Below are positions 50,585 to 58,515 of a stretch of 58,515 bases of DNA, piece after piece. Source of the stretch: Curtobacterium sp. ISL-83 (GTDB lineage Bacteria > Actinomycetota > Actinomycetes > Actinomycetales > Microbacteriaceae); assembly GCF_018613895.1 (NCBI RefSeq), contig NZ_JAGGPH010000001.1:1-58515 (forward strand), read 5' to 3'. The position numbers were made by a program, and so were the translations under genes. The notes below the pieces were generated by a model. That model worked only from the letters and a program-made list of their open reading frames with translations, searched no databases and was not told the origin of the DNA. Within the stretch, counting starts at the first letter, position 1, and the number at the start of each line of letters is the position of its first letter.

Positions 50585-51541
50585 TCAGACGGCTGGCATC
50601 GCGTGCTCAAGCGCCTGCTCACTCAGGGCCACGAGGTCGTCCTCGCGGAGTTCCGGCCAGCCGTGCAGCAGCGACCGCCACTCCACGGGGAGCGCCGACG
50701 CTCCGTACAGCGCCCCCGCGAGGCCCCCGGCGATCGCGGCGACGGTGTCGGTGTCGTTGCCAGAGCGGACCGCTCGGACCAGGGCATCCTCGAGCGAAGA
50801 GCTCCGACGCACCGCCGCGTACGCCGCCTGGAACGCGGACACCACCCACCCGTTCGAGTTCGTGAAGTCCACCGGTTCGGAGTGCTCGGCCGTCACGATC
50901 CGGTCCACCCACACGCGGCGCCGTTCGAGGTCGAGCAGGTCGAGCCCGCGCATCAGGTCGAGCTCGCCGTGCAGCACCGCGTGCCGGATCGCCACGCACC
51001 ACAGCACGCACGCGTCCCCCGCGTCCGCCTCGTAGTGCGTCAGGTCACTGATCGCGCGCGCGGCGGCCGCCAACCGGACCTCTTCGTCAGCCGCTCCCGT
51101 CAGGTAGCCGAGCACCAACGGGGCGGTCCGCATGAGCGACCCGTTCCCCGCGGAGCGGCCCTTCGAGTCGTGTTCGCGCCGGGCCGCAGTCCGCGCGTGG
51201 GAGGCGGTGCGCGCCTCCAGGCCGGAGAGCACGCTGCGCGTCTGGATGCCGACGTCCGGCGCGTTGACCGACCACGCTGCCCAGGCGGCCACCAGGCCGT
51301 CGAGCGCTTCCGTCGAGGCGGGGTCGACGCCGCTGGCCACCAGGCGGAGGATCGGGACGGCCATGCTCGTGTCGTCGGTCCACTCCCCCGGCGCCCACTC
51401 GAACGTGCCGCCGCCGGCCATCCGGATCGGCATCGGCTCGGGGACGGGCGGCCCGAACTCGTACCCAGCGCCGAGCGCATCGCCAGCAGCCGAACCGAGG
51501 ACGGCACCGATCGCGCGGTCGCGGATGTCGAGGTTGGTCAT
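50585..51541 (-). CDS. ADP-ribosylglycohydrolase family protein
   Basis: 318-aa hydrolase of the DraG/ARH family. It has GSAAGDALGAGYEFG, EWTDDTSMA and GNDTDTVAAIAGGLAGALYG, which place the acidic residues for the two magnesium ions. It removes ADP-ribose from proteins or small molecules. The start at 51541 has GGAGG upstream and lies 15 bp from a 22-bp operator. It diverges from an NrtR regulator, linking it to NAD and ADP-ribose control. Confidence 0.92.
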   Translation of the reverse strand: MTNLDIRDRAIGAVLGSAAGDALGAGYEFGPPVPEPMPIRMAGGGTFEWAPGEWTDDTSMAVPILRLVASGVDPASTEALDGLVAAWAAWSVNAPDVGIQTRSVLSGLEARTASHARTAARREHDSKGRSAGNGSLMRTAPLVLGYLTGAADEEVRLAAAARAISDLTHYEADAGDACVLWCVAIRHAVLHGELDLMRGLDLLDLERRRVWVDRIVTAEHSEPVDFTNSNGWVVSAFQAAYAAVRRSSSLEDALVRAVRSGNDTDTVAAIAGGLAGALYGASALPVEWRSLLHGWPELREDDLVALSEQALEHAMPAV

Positions 51542-51555
51542 GGGGACCTCCGATG

Positions 51556-51577
51556 GTTTGCGCAGGATTGCGTAAAC
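51556..51577. promoter_or_regulatory. NrtR-type operator 1
   Basis: A 22-bp palindrome with arms GTTTGCGCA (51556-51564) and TGCGTAAAC (51569-51577), 8 of 9 pairs, 4-bp spacer. It lies close to the ADP-ribosylglycohydrolase start and matches operator 2 at most positions, so it is probably the site through which NrtR represses that gene. Confidence 0.75.
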
Positions 51578-51599
51578 CCCAGCCTGCACCACTCCCTCA

Positions 51600-51621
51600 A
51601 TTTGCGCAAGTGTGCGTAAAC
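51600..51621. promoter_or_regulatory. NrtR-type operator 2
   Basis: A second 22-bp palindrome with arms ATTTGCGCA (51600-51608) and TGCGTAAAC (51613-51621), 7 of 9 pairs. It ends 8 bp before the nrtR GTG start and is 44 bp (four helical turns) from operator 1, suiting autorepression and cooperative binding. Confidence 0.75.
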
Positions 51622-51629
51622 TCGGAGCC

Positions 51630-52280
51630 GTGACCGACGAGTACCGCGATGCGAGCGGCAAGCGACTGGCGGACTACCCGCGCCCCTCGGTCGCGGTGGA
51701 CGCTGCTGTGCTGACCGTTCCCGCTGGCGGGCCGCTGTCCGTCGTGCAGGTGCGGGATCCTGCCGAGGGTGACTGGCGGCTCCCGGGCACGTTCGTGCAC
51801 GAGGGTGAACGGCTGGCGGACGCGGTGCTGCGAGGCCTCCGCGACAAGGCCGGGGTGAGCGGGTTGGCACCGCAGCAGTTGCACGTGTTCGACGACCCGT
51901 CTCGTGACGATCGCGGGTGGGTGCTGTCGGTGGCGCACCTCGACGTGGTGCCGGCCGCTGCCCTGGTGCTCGATGATGAGCGCGCTCGGCTCGTGCCGAT
52001 CCACCAAGCGCGCGCGATGGCGCACGGGCACGACGAGATTCTCGACTTCGCGGTCGAGCGGTTGCGGGCGGCGTACACCGAAGCGCCGGACCCGCACGGG
52101 CTGCTCGCGGAGCCGTTCACGATGTCGGAGTTGCGGCGGGTGCACGAAGCTGTGCGGGGCACCGGGCTGCTGCCGGACACGTTCCGTCGGGCGATGCTGC
52201 CGCAGCTCGTGGCGACGGAGGCGAAGCGGGTGGAGGGGCCGGGGAAGCCTGCGACGCGGTTTCGGCGACGGACCGCCTGA
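51630..52280 (+). CDS. nrtR: NrtR, Nudix-like regulator of NAD metabolism
   Basis: 216-aa regulator joining an ADP-ribose-binding Nudix-like domain (residues ~1-135: RLADYPRPSVAVDAAVL, DWRLPGTFVHEGERLADAVLRGL) to a C-terminal winged helix (EPFTMSELRRVHEAVRG, LLPDTFRRAML). The Nudix box is degenerate, as in NrtR proteins that sense ADP-ribose rather than cut it. Its role is to repress NAD-linked genes. The divergent ADP-ribosylglycohydrolase and the twin operators support this. A GTG at 51612 would overlap operator 2, so 51630 is preferred. Confidence 0.87.
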   Translation: MTDEYRDASGKRLADYPRPSVAVDAAVLTVPAGGPLSVVQVRDPAEGDWRLPGTFVHEGERLADAVLRGLRDKAGVSGLAPQQLHVFDDPSRDDRGWVLSVAHLDVVPAAALVLDDERARLVPIHQARAMAHGHDEILDFAVERLRAAYTEAPDPHGLLAEPFTMSELRRVHEAVRGTGLLPDTFRRAMLPQLVATEAKRVEGPGKPATRFRRRTA

Positions 52281-52420
52281 GATCAGGCTCTTCAACGCCC
52301 GCTGTTTGAGGTGGCAGGTGACTACTCCACAGCGCCTCTCGGTCAATCTGTTGTCCACAGGATCGGCCTCCGGTGAAACGTTGGAAAAGTCCGCCGGGCG
52401 ATCATCGCGACGATGGAACA

Positions 52421-54235
52421 ATGGGGGAACTCCCGCAGGAGGACCGCGACTGGCTGCTCTTCACCGAGGAGCAGCCCGTCGTCGAGGTCCACCCGAAACG
52501 CGACCGGGTCGCGAAGCCGTACAAGGGGCGGTTCTGGAGCGCACGGCAGTTCGTCATGCACACCCTCGCCGACTCGCAGAGTGAGTCGCAGCGCAAGAAG
52601 GTGCTGCAGTTCGTGGAGTCCGGCCCGTGCACGCTCTGCCACGGCACCGGGCTGACCCGCGCGGCACTGGCGGTGACGTTCGGCGGCCTGACCATCGCCG
52701 AGCTCAACGCGTTGCCGCTCTCCGCCCTGACCGACGTGTTGCGCCCCGTCGCTGCGCTGACCGATGCTGGCCCGGCGACCTCCCGAGCGAGCTCCGGCGA
52801 ACGCACCGAGGTCGCCGTCGCCATCGCGAAGGACCTGCTCAGCCGCGTCGAGGTCCTCACCGGCCTCGGCCTCGGCTACCTCAGCCTCGACCGCGCGACC
52901 CCCACGCTCTCCCCCGGCGAGATGCAGCGCCTCCGCATCGCGACACAGCTCCGCTCGGGCCTGTTCGGCGTCGTCTACGTCCTCGACGAGCCGAGCGCGG
53001 GCCTCCACCCCGCCGACGCCGAACCACTGATGGAGGTCCTCGAGGACCTCCGAGCCAGCGGCAACAGCGTCTTCGTCGTCGAACACGACATGAGCATCGT
53101 CCGCCGCGCCGACTGGATCGTCGACGTCGGCCCGGGCGCCGGGTCCGGCGGCGGCACCGTGCTCTACAGCGGCCCGGTGGCGGGACTCGACGACGTGGAC
53201 GCGTCCGTCACGCGCCGGTACCTCCGCCCCGGAACCGCCGGCCTGGAGGCACGCCCCACCCGGTCCGCGACCGGCACCTTGAAACTGCGGAACGTCACAC
53301 AGCACAACCTGCAGGGGCTCGACCTCGACCTGCCGCTCGGCGTCCTCACCGCGATCACCGGCGTCTCCGGATCGGGCAAGTCGTCGCTCGTCGGCGGCGT
53401 CCTGCCTGCCGTCGCCACGGAACACCCGATGATCAGCCGCGTGGTCGAGGTCGACCAAAAGCCCATCGGTCGGACGCCCCGCTCGAACCTCGCGACCTAC
53501 ACAGGCCTGTTCGACGCCGTGCGGCAGGCCTTCGCCAGCACCAGCGACGCCCGGGAGCGTGGCTGGACCGCCGGCCGGTTCTCGTTCAACGTCGTCGGCG
53601 GCCGGTGCGAGGTGTGCCAGGGCGAGGGCTCGGTGTCCGTCGAGCTGCTGTTCCTGCCGGGGAGCTGGGCCCCGTGCCCGGAGTGCCACGGCTCCCGGTA
53701 CAACGACGAGACGCTCGAGGTCCGGTGGAACGGATCCACGATCGCGGACGTCCTCGGCATGACCGTCGACGACGCGGCCGCCGCCCTCGCCGAGCTGCCC
53801 GCCGCGGCCCGTGCCCTCGAGGCCCTGCGCCAGGTCGGCCTCGGCTACCTGCGACTCGGGCAGCCCGCCCCGGAGCTCTCCGGTGGCGAGGCCCAGCGCA
53901 TCAAGCTCGCGACCGAACTCCAGCGCGCACGGTCCGGGCACACGCTGTACCTGCTCGACGAGCCGACCACGGGCCTGCACCCCGCCGACGTCGAACTCCT
54001 CACGGAACAGCTCTCGCAGCTGACCGATGCGGGCAACACCGTCGTCGTGGTGGAGCACGCGATGTCGGTCGTCGCCGCTGCCGACCACGTGATCGACATG
54101 GGGCCGTCGGGGGGCGATGACGGCGGACAGGTCGTGGCTGCCGGCACCCCTTCCGAGGTCGCCGCGTCCCCGAGGAGCCGCACCGCCCCGTACCTCCGCG
54201 CCGAGCTCGGGCTCGAAAGCCAGCTCGGACCCTGA
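52421..54235 (+). CDS. UvrA-like ATPase, 5'-shortened
   Basis: 604-aa protein of the UvrA branch. It begins at LPQEDRDWLLFTEEQPVVEV, a stretch found in the middle of full UvrA-like proteins, then has a zinc motif (CTLCHGTG), the first signature LSPGEMQRLRIATQL and VLDEPSAGLHP, and a second full ATPase with GVSGSGKSS, LSGGEAQRIKLATEL and LLDEPTTGLHP. A second zinc motif (CEVCQGEG, CPECHGS) is intact. The first Walker A of NBD1 is missing, and only 140 bp separate it from nrtR. It is either a truncated paralogue or a remnant. The start may be at 52373 (GTG) instead. Confidence 0.8.
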   Translation: MGELPQEDRDWLLFTEEQPVVEVHPKRDRVAKPYKGRFWSARQFVMHTLADSQSESQRKKVLQFVESGPCTLCHGTGLTRAALAVTFGGLTIAELNALPLSALTDVLRPVAALTDAGPATSRASSGERTEVAVAIAKDLLSRVEVLTGLGLGYLSLDRATPTLSPGEMQRLRIATQLRSGLFGVVYVLDEPSAGLHPADAEPLMEVLEDLRASGNSVFVVEHDMSIVRRADWIVDVGPGAGSGGGTVLYSGPVAGLDDVDASVTRRYLRPGTAGLEARPTRSATGTLKLRNVTQHNLQGLDLDLPLGVLTAITGVSGSGKSSLVGGVLPAVATEHPMISRVVEVDQKPIGRTPRSNLATYTGLFDAVRQAFASTSDARERGWTAGRFSFNVVGGRCEVCQGEGSVSVELLFLPGSWAPCPECHGSRYNDETLEVRWNGSTIADVLGMTVDDAAAALAELPAAARALEALRQVGLGYLRLGQPAPELSGGEAQRIKLATELQRARSGHTLYLLDEPTTGLHPADVELLTEQLSQLTDAGNTVVVVEHAMSVVAAADHVIDMGPSGGDDGGQVVAAGTPSEVAASPRSRTAPYLRAELGLESQLGP

Positions 54236-54314
54236 CCCGAGCTCGGCCTGAGAGCCGAGCCGAGCCCCAGCCCGAGGGCCGGGCCACGGCGCAGACCCGG
54301 GGACCGGTCCGTCC

Positions 54315-54338
54315 GGCATCCTCCGATCGGAGGATGCC
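54315..54338. promoter_or_regulatory. Perfect 24-bp palindrome upstream of ABC/two-component operon
   Basis: GGCATCCTCC - GATC - GGAGGATGCC is a perfect palindrome 53 bp before the ABC ATPase ATG. The position suits an operator, probably for the NarL-type regulator encoded at the end of the same gene group. Binding is not shown. Confidence 0.6.
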
Positions 54339-54391
54339 AGTCCACCGACCCCGCCGATCCCCCGGTCGCCGGGAGCGGGGATGCTGGGCGC

Positions 54392-55228
54392 ATGCCCGAC
54401 ACGCCCGCCATCGAGGTCCAGCACCTCACGAAGCAGTACCCGACCGGCAAGGTCGCCGTCGACGACGTCTCGTTCTCGATCGCGCCCGGCGAGACCTTCG
54501 CCCTCCTCGGCCCGAACGGCGCCGGCAAGTCCACCACCGTCGAGATCCTCGAGGGCTACCGCACCCGCACGACCGGTGACGTCCGCGTGCTCGACCACGA
54601 TCCGGCCCGCACGAGCCGCAGCCACAACGCCCGGATCGGCATCGTCCTGCAGACCAGCGGCGAGTCCCCCAACGTCACGGTCGCCGAGCAGCTGCACCAC
54701 TTCGCGACGCTCTACCCGAGGCACCGCAGCGTCGAGGAGCTCCTCGACAAGATCGGCCTCGAGTCGCAGCGGAACACGCGCATCAGCCGACTGTCCGGCG
54801 GGCAGCGCCGACGCGTCGACGTGGCACTCGGCATCATCGGCCGCCCCGCGGTCCTGTTCCTCGACGAACCGACGACCGGCTTCGACCCCGAGGCCCGCCG
54901 GCGCTTCTGGGACCTGGTCAACGAGGTCAAGGCCGAGGGCACCACGATCCTCCTCACGACGCACTACCTCGACGAGGCCGCGCACCTCGCCGACCGTGCC
55001 GCGGTCATCGCCGACGGGAAGCTGCTCGACATCGCGCCGATCGACGAGATCGGCGGCACCGAGGCCCGGACGCCCCGTGTGACCTGGCGGGATGCCTCCG
55101 GCGAACCCCACGAGGTGCGCACCACGGACCCGCACGGACTGATCCAGCGCACCCCCGTCATGCACGACCTCGAAGTCATCCGGCCGTCCCTCGAGGACGT
55201 CTACCTCGGAATGGTGGGACACCAGTGA
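54392..55228 (+). CDS. ABC exporter ATP-binding protein (DrrA-like)
   Basis: 278-aa ABC ATPase with Walker A GPNGAGKS, signature LSGGQ, Walker B VLFLDEP and H-loop TTHYLDEAAHLADR. The C-terminal extension (~70 residues after the ATPase) is typical of DrrA/LiaN-like exporters. It powers export through the membrane partner encoded next, with a 4-bp overlap. The motif GESPNVTVAEQLHHFA lies in the Q-loop region. Substrate unknown; drug or peptide export is usual. Confidence 0.92.
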   Translation: MPDTPAIEVQHLTKQYPTGKVAVDDVSFSIAPGETFALLGPNGAGKSTTVEILEGYRTRTTGDVRVLDHDPARTSRSHNARIGIVLQTSGESPNVTVAEQLHHFATLYPRHRSVEELLDKIGLESQRNTRISRLSGGQRRRVDVALGIIGRPAVLFLDEPTTGFDPEARRRFWDLVNEVKAEGTTILLTTHYLDEAAHLADRAAVIADGKLLDIAPIDEIGGTEARTPRVTWRDASGEPHEVRTTDPHGLIQRTPVMHDLEVIRPSLEDVYLGMVGHQ

Positions 55229-56097
55229 CCGACGCAGCAGCAACCAACCCGACCCCGGCGCGCAACCGCGCCACCGCAGCGACGCCCTCCCGCAGCGCGG
55301 CCGTGATCGGCGCACACCGCATCCGCTACGAGCTCCGCTCCTACTTCCGCGCTCCCGATGCAGTCTTCTTCACCTTCCTGTTCCCCATCGTGATGCTCGC
55401 GTTGTTCTCCGTGGCCTTCGCGAACGCCGCCGACATCCATGCCGGCCCGAACGTCAGCGTCGACTACGCGAACTACTACCTGCCCGGCCTGGTCGCCACG
55501 GGCATCCTGTTGTCCGGCACGCAGTCCCTCGGGGTCGACATCGCCGGCGAACGATCCGACGGCACCCTGAAGCGCCTCGGCGGCACGCCCCTGCCGGTCC
55601 TGAGCTACTTCATCGGCAAGATCGGCATGGTCCTGGTGACCACCGTGCTGCAGACCGCGATCCTGCTGGCCGTGGCGAGCCTCCTGTTCGGCGTCCCGCT
55701 CCCCACTGAGGCGAGCCGGTGGGGCACCTTCGCCGGGATCATGCTCCTCGGCATCGCGACCGCGAGTGTCCTGGGCATCGCGATCTCGGCGCTCCCCCGC
55801 GAGGGCCGTCGCGCCACGGCCACGATCGTCCCCATCGTCCTGGTCCTCCAGTTCATCTCCGGTGTCTACCTCCCCTTCACCCAGCTCCCCGACTGGCTGC
55901 AGAACGTCGCGTCCGCCTTCCCCCTCCGCTGGATGGCGTCGGGCATGCGGTCCGTCTTCCTGCCGGACGCGTTCGCGTCCGCCGAGCCGGGAGGCACGTG
56001 GCACCTCGGTCTCGGCGCCCTCGTCCTGACAGCATGGCTGGTCCTCGGCACCGTCGTGTGCCTCCTGACATTCCGGTGGAATCGCAAGGACGCGTGA
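55225..56097 (+). CDS. ABC-2 type transporter permease
   Basis: 290-aa membrane protein with six hydrophobic helices and the ABC-2 pattern FRAPDAVFFTFLFPIVMLALFS, ERSDGTLKRLGGTPLPVLSYFIGK and VYLPFTQLPDWLQNVASAFPL. The GTG at 55225 overlaps the ATPase gene by 4 bp. Together they form a DrrAB-like exporter. The N-terminal 30 residues are Ala/Thr-rich and cytosolic. Confidence 0.92.
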   Translation: MTDAAATNPTPARNRATAATPSRSAAVIGAHRIRYELRSYFRAPDAVFFTFLFPIVMLALFSVAFANAADIHAGPNVSVDYANYYLPGLVATGILLSGTQSLGVDIAGERSDGTLKRLGGTPLPVLSYFIGKIGMVLVTTVLQTAILLAVASLLFGVPLPTEASRWGTFAGIMLLGIATASVLGIAISALPREGRRATATIVPIVLVLQFISGVYLPFTQLPDWLQNVASAFPLRWMASGMRSVFLPDAFASAEPGGTWHLGLGALVLTAWLVLGTVVCLLTFRWNRKDA

Positions 56098-56150
56098 CCC
56101 GGCCTGTGGAAAACCGCTCCCGGATGCGGCTCGGATGGGATGCTGAGGGC

Positions 56151-57431
56151 ATGCAGCAGGAACCCGTCACCGCCCGGACGAACGCGTGGCTGCACGCGTT
56201 CTTCGGCGGCACGGTCCTGCTCACCGGGGTGATCGCCGCAGTCGGCTGGTCCCCCTGGTCGACCCGGTGGCCCGCCTTCGTCACGCTGACGGTGTTCGCC
56301 CTCGCCTACGCCGCCTACGGGTGGCGCGGGTACGAGACTCCCCGCGCGGCCGTGGCGTTCCTGCCGCTCTTCGCCGTCGTCGGCTTCGTGCTCCCCGCGG
56401 TCGCGCCGGCCACCGCCTTCGTGCAGTGCATCCTGTTCCCGCTCGTCTGGTGCCAGACCGAGCGCGTCCGCAACGCGGTGCTGCTCTCCGGCGTCATCGG
56501 GCTCGCGAGCGGGATCGGCCTGCAGGTGAGCGGCGGTCCCGAGGCCCTCGTCGGCACGATCCTCATCGAGACCGTCAGTGTCGTGGGTGCCTGCGCGATG
56601 GGCATCTGGATGACGCGGCTCGCCCACCTGGCCGAGGAACGTCGTCGCCTGCTCGAGGAGCTCCGCGCCACGCAGGACTCCCTCGCCGAAGCCCACCGCA
56701 CCGCCGGCGTCACGAGCGAGCGGGAGCGCCTGGCCCGTGAGATCCACGACACCGTCGCGCAGGACCTCGCCGGGATCGTCATGCTCACCGAACGCGCTCG
56801 TGGTGACCTCGCAGCGGCCCGCATCAACCAGCTCGACGAACGGCTCTCCGTCCTCGAGGACTCGGCCCGCTCCGCCCTCGAGGAATCTCGCACCCTCGTC
56901 GCCGCCGGCGCTTCCGGCACCACCGGCGACAGCCTGGCCGGAGCCCTGCACCGTCTCGCCGAGCGGCACACGCGCGAGACCGGCGTCCCCGTCGTCGTCG
57001 AGGCCAGCGAGTGCGCGTTGGATCGCGACGCGCAGGTGGTGCTGCTCCGCGTCGCCCAGGAGGCCCTCGCGAACGTCCGCGCGCACGCCCAGGCCGGCTC
57101 GGCGCACCTCCACCTCGTGGTGGACGCCGAGCAGGTCGTCCTGCGCATCACCGACGACGGGGTCGGCTTCGACACGACCGGTGCGTTCCCGGGGCACGGC
57201 CTCCGCGGGCTGCGCGACCGCCTCGCTCTGGCGGGTGGCACGTGCACGATCACGAGCGCGCCCGGCGAGGGCACCACGATCACCGTCGCCCTGCCGACGC
57301 CACCCTCCGACACCGTCGACGCGCACCCGTTGCCCGCGCGCGACGAGCAGCTCGCGACGCCGGTCCTCACCGGTGACACGGCGGTCACTGCCACGACCCC
57401 CGCGCCCCAGCCCGTGCAGGCGCCCCAGTGA
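56151..57431 (+). CDS. Two-component sensor histidine kinase (NarX/DesK-like)
   Basis: 426-aa sensor. Five to six N-terminal membrane segments (residues ~15-155) are followed by a dimerisation and phosphoacceptor domain with LAREIHDTVAQDLAG (H199) and a C-terminal HATPase with ITDDGVGFD and GLRGLRDRLALAGG. This is a HisKA_3-type kinase. The last ~45 residues are Pro/Thr-rich. It overlaps the response regulator gene by 4 bp. It follows the ABC exporter directly, so it likely senses the exporter substrate or envelope state. Confidence 0.92.
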   Translation: MQQEPVTARTNAWLHAFFGGTVLLTGVIAAVGWSPWSTRWPAFVTLTVFALAYAAYGWRGYETPRAAVAFLPLFAVVGFVLPAVAPATAFVQCILFPLVWCQTERVRNAVLLSGVIGLASGIGLQVSGGPEALVGTILIETVSVVGACAMGIWMTRLAHLAEERRRLLEELRATQDSLAEAHRTAGVTSERERLAREIHDTVAQDLAGIVMLTERARGDLAAARINQLDERLSVLEDSARSALEESRTLVAAGASGTTGDSLAGALHRLAERHTRETGVPVVVEASECALDRDAQVVLLRVAQEALANVRAHAQAGSAHLHLVVDAEQVVLRITDDGVGFDTTGAFPGHGLRGLRDRLALAGGTCTITSAPGEGTTITVALPTPPSDTVDAHPLPARDEQLATPVLTGDTAVTATTPAPQPVQAPQ

Positions 57432-58054
57432 TCCGGGTCGTCGTCGCTGACGACCATCCCATTGTCCGCGCAGGCGTCGTCGCACTGCTGCAGGACGCCG
57501 ACGACATCGAGGTCGTCGGCCAAGCTGTCGACGGCATGTCCGCGGTGGACACCGTCCTCGCGCAGCAGCCGGACGTCGTCCTGATGGACCTCCGCATGCC
57601 GGGGCTGCCCGGGGACCAGGCAACGGCTCGCATCCTCGCGACCGACCCCGGCATCCGCGTCCTGATCCTCACGACGTACGAGTCGGACGACCAGATCCTC
57701 GCAGCCATCGAGGCCGGAGCTACCGGCTACCTCCTCAAGGCCGCGCCCGAGTCCGAGATCCTGGCCGGCGTGCGAGCCACCGCCCGCGGAGAGACCGCCC
57801 TCGCTCCCTCAGCAGCTGCGGCACTCGTGCGTCGAGCATCCGGGTCATCCTCCGCCGGCCCGACCCTGACCCCGCGCGAACTCGAAGTCCTGCACCTCGT
57901 CGCACAGGGCAACTCGAACCCGGCCATCGGCCGATCCCTGTTCCTCAGCGAGACCACGGTGAAGACGCACCTCGGGCACGTGTTCGAGAAGCTCGGCGTG
58001 AACGACCGCACCCGGGCCGTCACCCGCGCCATGGAGCTCGGCCTTCTCCCCTAA
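57428..58054 (+). CDS. NarL/FixJ-type response regulator
   Basis: 208-aa regulator. A receiver domain with D8, D9 and the phosphoacceptor D54 (LMDLRMPG) and the lysine in YLLKA is joined to a LuxR-type helix-turn-helix (LTPRELEVLHLVAQGNSNPAIGRSLFLSETTVKTHLGHVFEKLGV). The GTG at 57428 overlaps the kinase gene by 4 bp. It probably controls its own operon through the palindrome at 54315-54338. Converges on the rRNA operon. Confidence 0.95.
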   Translation: MIRVVVADDHPIVRAGVVALLQDADDIEVVGQAVDGMSAVDTVLAQQPDVVLMDLRMPGLPGDQATARILATDPGIRVLILTTYESDDQILAAIEAGATGYLLKAAPESEILAGVRATARGETALAPSAAAALVRRASGSSSAGPTLTPRELEVLHLVAQGNSNPAIGRSLFLSETTVKTHLGHVFEKLGVNDRTRAVTRAMELGLLP

Positions 58055-58106
58055 CAGCAAGTCACTCTCAACCGCGACCGGTCAAAGGCTCCGCAAACGC
58101 AGAAAA

Positions 58107-58212
58107 CCCCCGACAGGTCACGGCCAGGGGCTCGGCAGATGCAGACAACCCCTGACCGCTACCGGCCAGGGGCTAAACGCAGAAAACCCCTGACCGGTCA
58201 CGGTCAGGGGTT
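58107..58212 (-). terminator. Three tandem terminators of the rRNA operon
   Basis: Three related hairpins, each followed on the minus strand by a variant of TTTTCTGCGTTT. The first met from the rRNA side is perfect, AACCCCTGACCG (58185-58196) with CGGTCAGGGGTT (58201-58212). The next is CCCCTGACCG (58149-58158) with CGGCCAGGGG (58163-58172), one mismatch. The last is less exact (58107-58130). They also lie at the end of the NarL gene, so they can stop transcription from both sides. Confidence 0.85.
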
Positions 58213-58230
58213 CCCTGGTGTTGCACGTTA

Positions 58231-58350
58231 AGTCCGGCGGCGTCCTACTCTCCCACAAGGTCCCCCTTGCAGTACCATCGGCGCTGAGAGGCTTAGCTTC
58301 CGGGTTCGGAATGTGACCGGGCGTTTCCCTCTCGCTATGACCACCGGAAC
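58231..58350 (-). rRNA. rrf: 5S ribosomal RNA
   Basis: About 120 nt read on the minus strand. It starts near GTTCCGGTGGTCATAGCG, contains CACCCGGTCACATTCCGAAC-like and GAACCCGGAAGCTAAGCC blocks, and ends near GAGTAGGACGCCGCCGGACT. These are conserved 5S positions in actinobacteria. The ends are set by pairing of the terminal stem and may be off by a few bases. The 23S-5S spacer (58351-58515) runs to the window edge; no 23S 3' end is seen within the window. Confidence 0.92.
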
Positions 58351-58515
58351 ACTCTCGACCCGATCCCGGATCAAAACTGTCCCGCCAGCACACCCCGGCA
58401 CACACGAATGAGAGCCTGGGCGTGGCGAAGTATTCAATTCTGATTCCCGATCATATATCGGGAACCACAAAGTGGACGCGAGCCCCACACCCAAAAGGTG
58501 CGGGAAATAATTGTG

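Noticed and set aside
52343..55315. 990-aa minus-strand frame opposite the UvrA-like and ABC genes
   Set aside because: Shadow frame: the opposite strand encodes proteins with clear motifs.

Overview
The window is high-GC DNA (about 70% by eye) with dense, short-spaced genes, frequent GTG starts and 4-bp ATGA/GTGA overlaps. Gene content (bifunctional PutA, MshA-like GT4, LAYTG-anchored surface proteins, separate LigD-type polymerase and ligase, NrtR) and the actinobacterial 5S rRNA at the right end point to an actinobacterium, most likely Microbacteriaceae and possibly Curtobacterium. The taxon is inferred from protein character, not from a search.

Layout. 0-11.4 kb: metabolic and regulatory pairs (LysR/MFS exporter; NmrA-like reductase diverging from HxlR plus quinone oxidoreductase; secreted trypsin-like protease; patatin; S9 peptidase; acyl-CoA dehydrogenase diverging from a TetR-like regulator). 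11.5-16 kb: PutA diverging from a LysR regulator with an inverted repeat between them. 16-21 kb: three tandem secreted surface proteins with LAYTG sorting signals. 21-28.4 kb: redox and DNA-repair genes (flavodoxin-fold reductase, MBL hydrolase, ATP-dependent ligase, LigD-type polymerase, DUF429, GT4, uracil-DNA-glycosylase-like). 28.4-37 kb: two amino-acid permeases, a secreted lysozyme-like protein, small membrane proteins, an SDR and a BLUF blue-light sensor. 37-48.3 kb: SWIM/SNF2 ATPase, AKR, secreted HNH nuclease, a RecB-like nuclease/SF1 helicase, then a lower-GC island holding an ATPase plus HNH pair that looks like a Septu (PtuAB-like) anti-phage system. 48.4-54 kb: DUF1653, thioredoxin-like/DUF4395 pair, TMEM175-like channel, ADP-ribosylglycohydrolase diverging from NrtR with twin operators, and a 5'-shortened UvrA-like ATPase. 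54.4-58 kb: ABC-2 exporter with its own two-component system. 58.1-58.5 kb: three tandem terminators and the 5S rRNA of an rRNA operon read on the minus strand.

The most notable signals are the PtuAB-like pair with an extra N-terminal domain on its ATPase, the two 22-bp NrtR-type operators, and several short dispersed or palindromic repeats: GGACGGGAGGC (nine exact copies), a GGTGCGAGGTTG palindrome at two convergent gene ends, and other intergenic inverted and tandem repeats. No CRISPR array, tRNA, integrase, transposase or reverse transcriptase was recognised.
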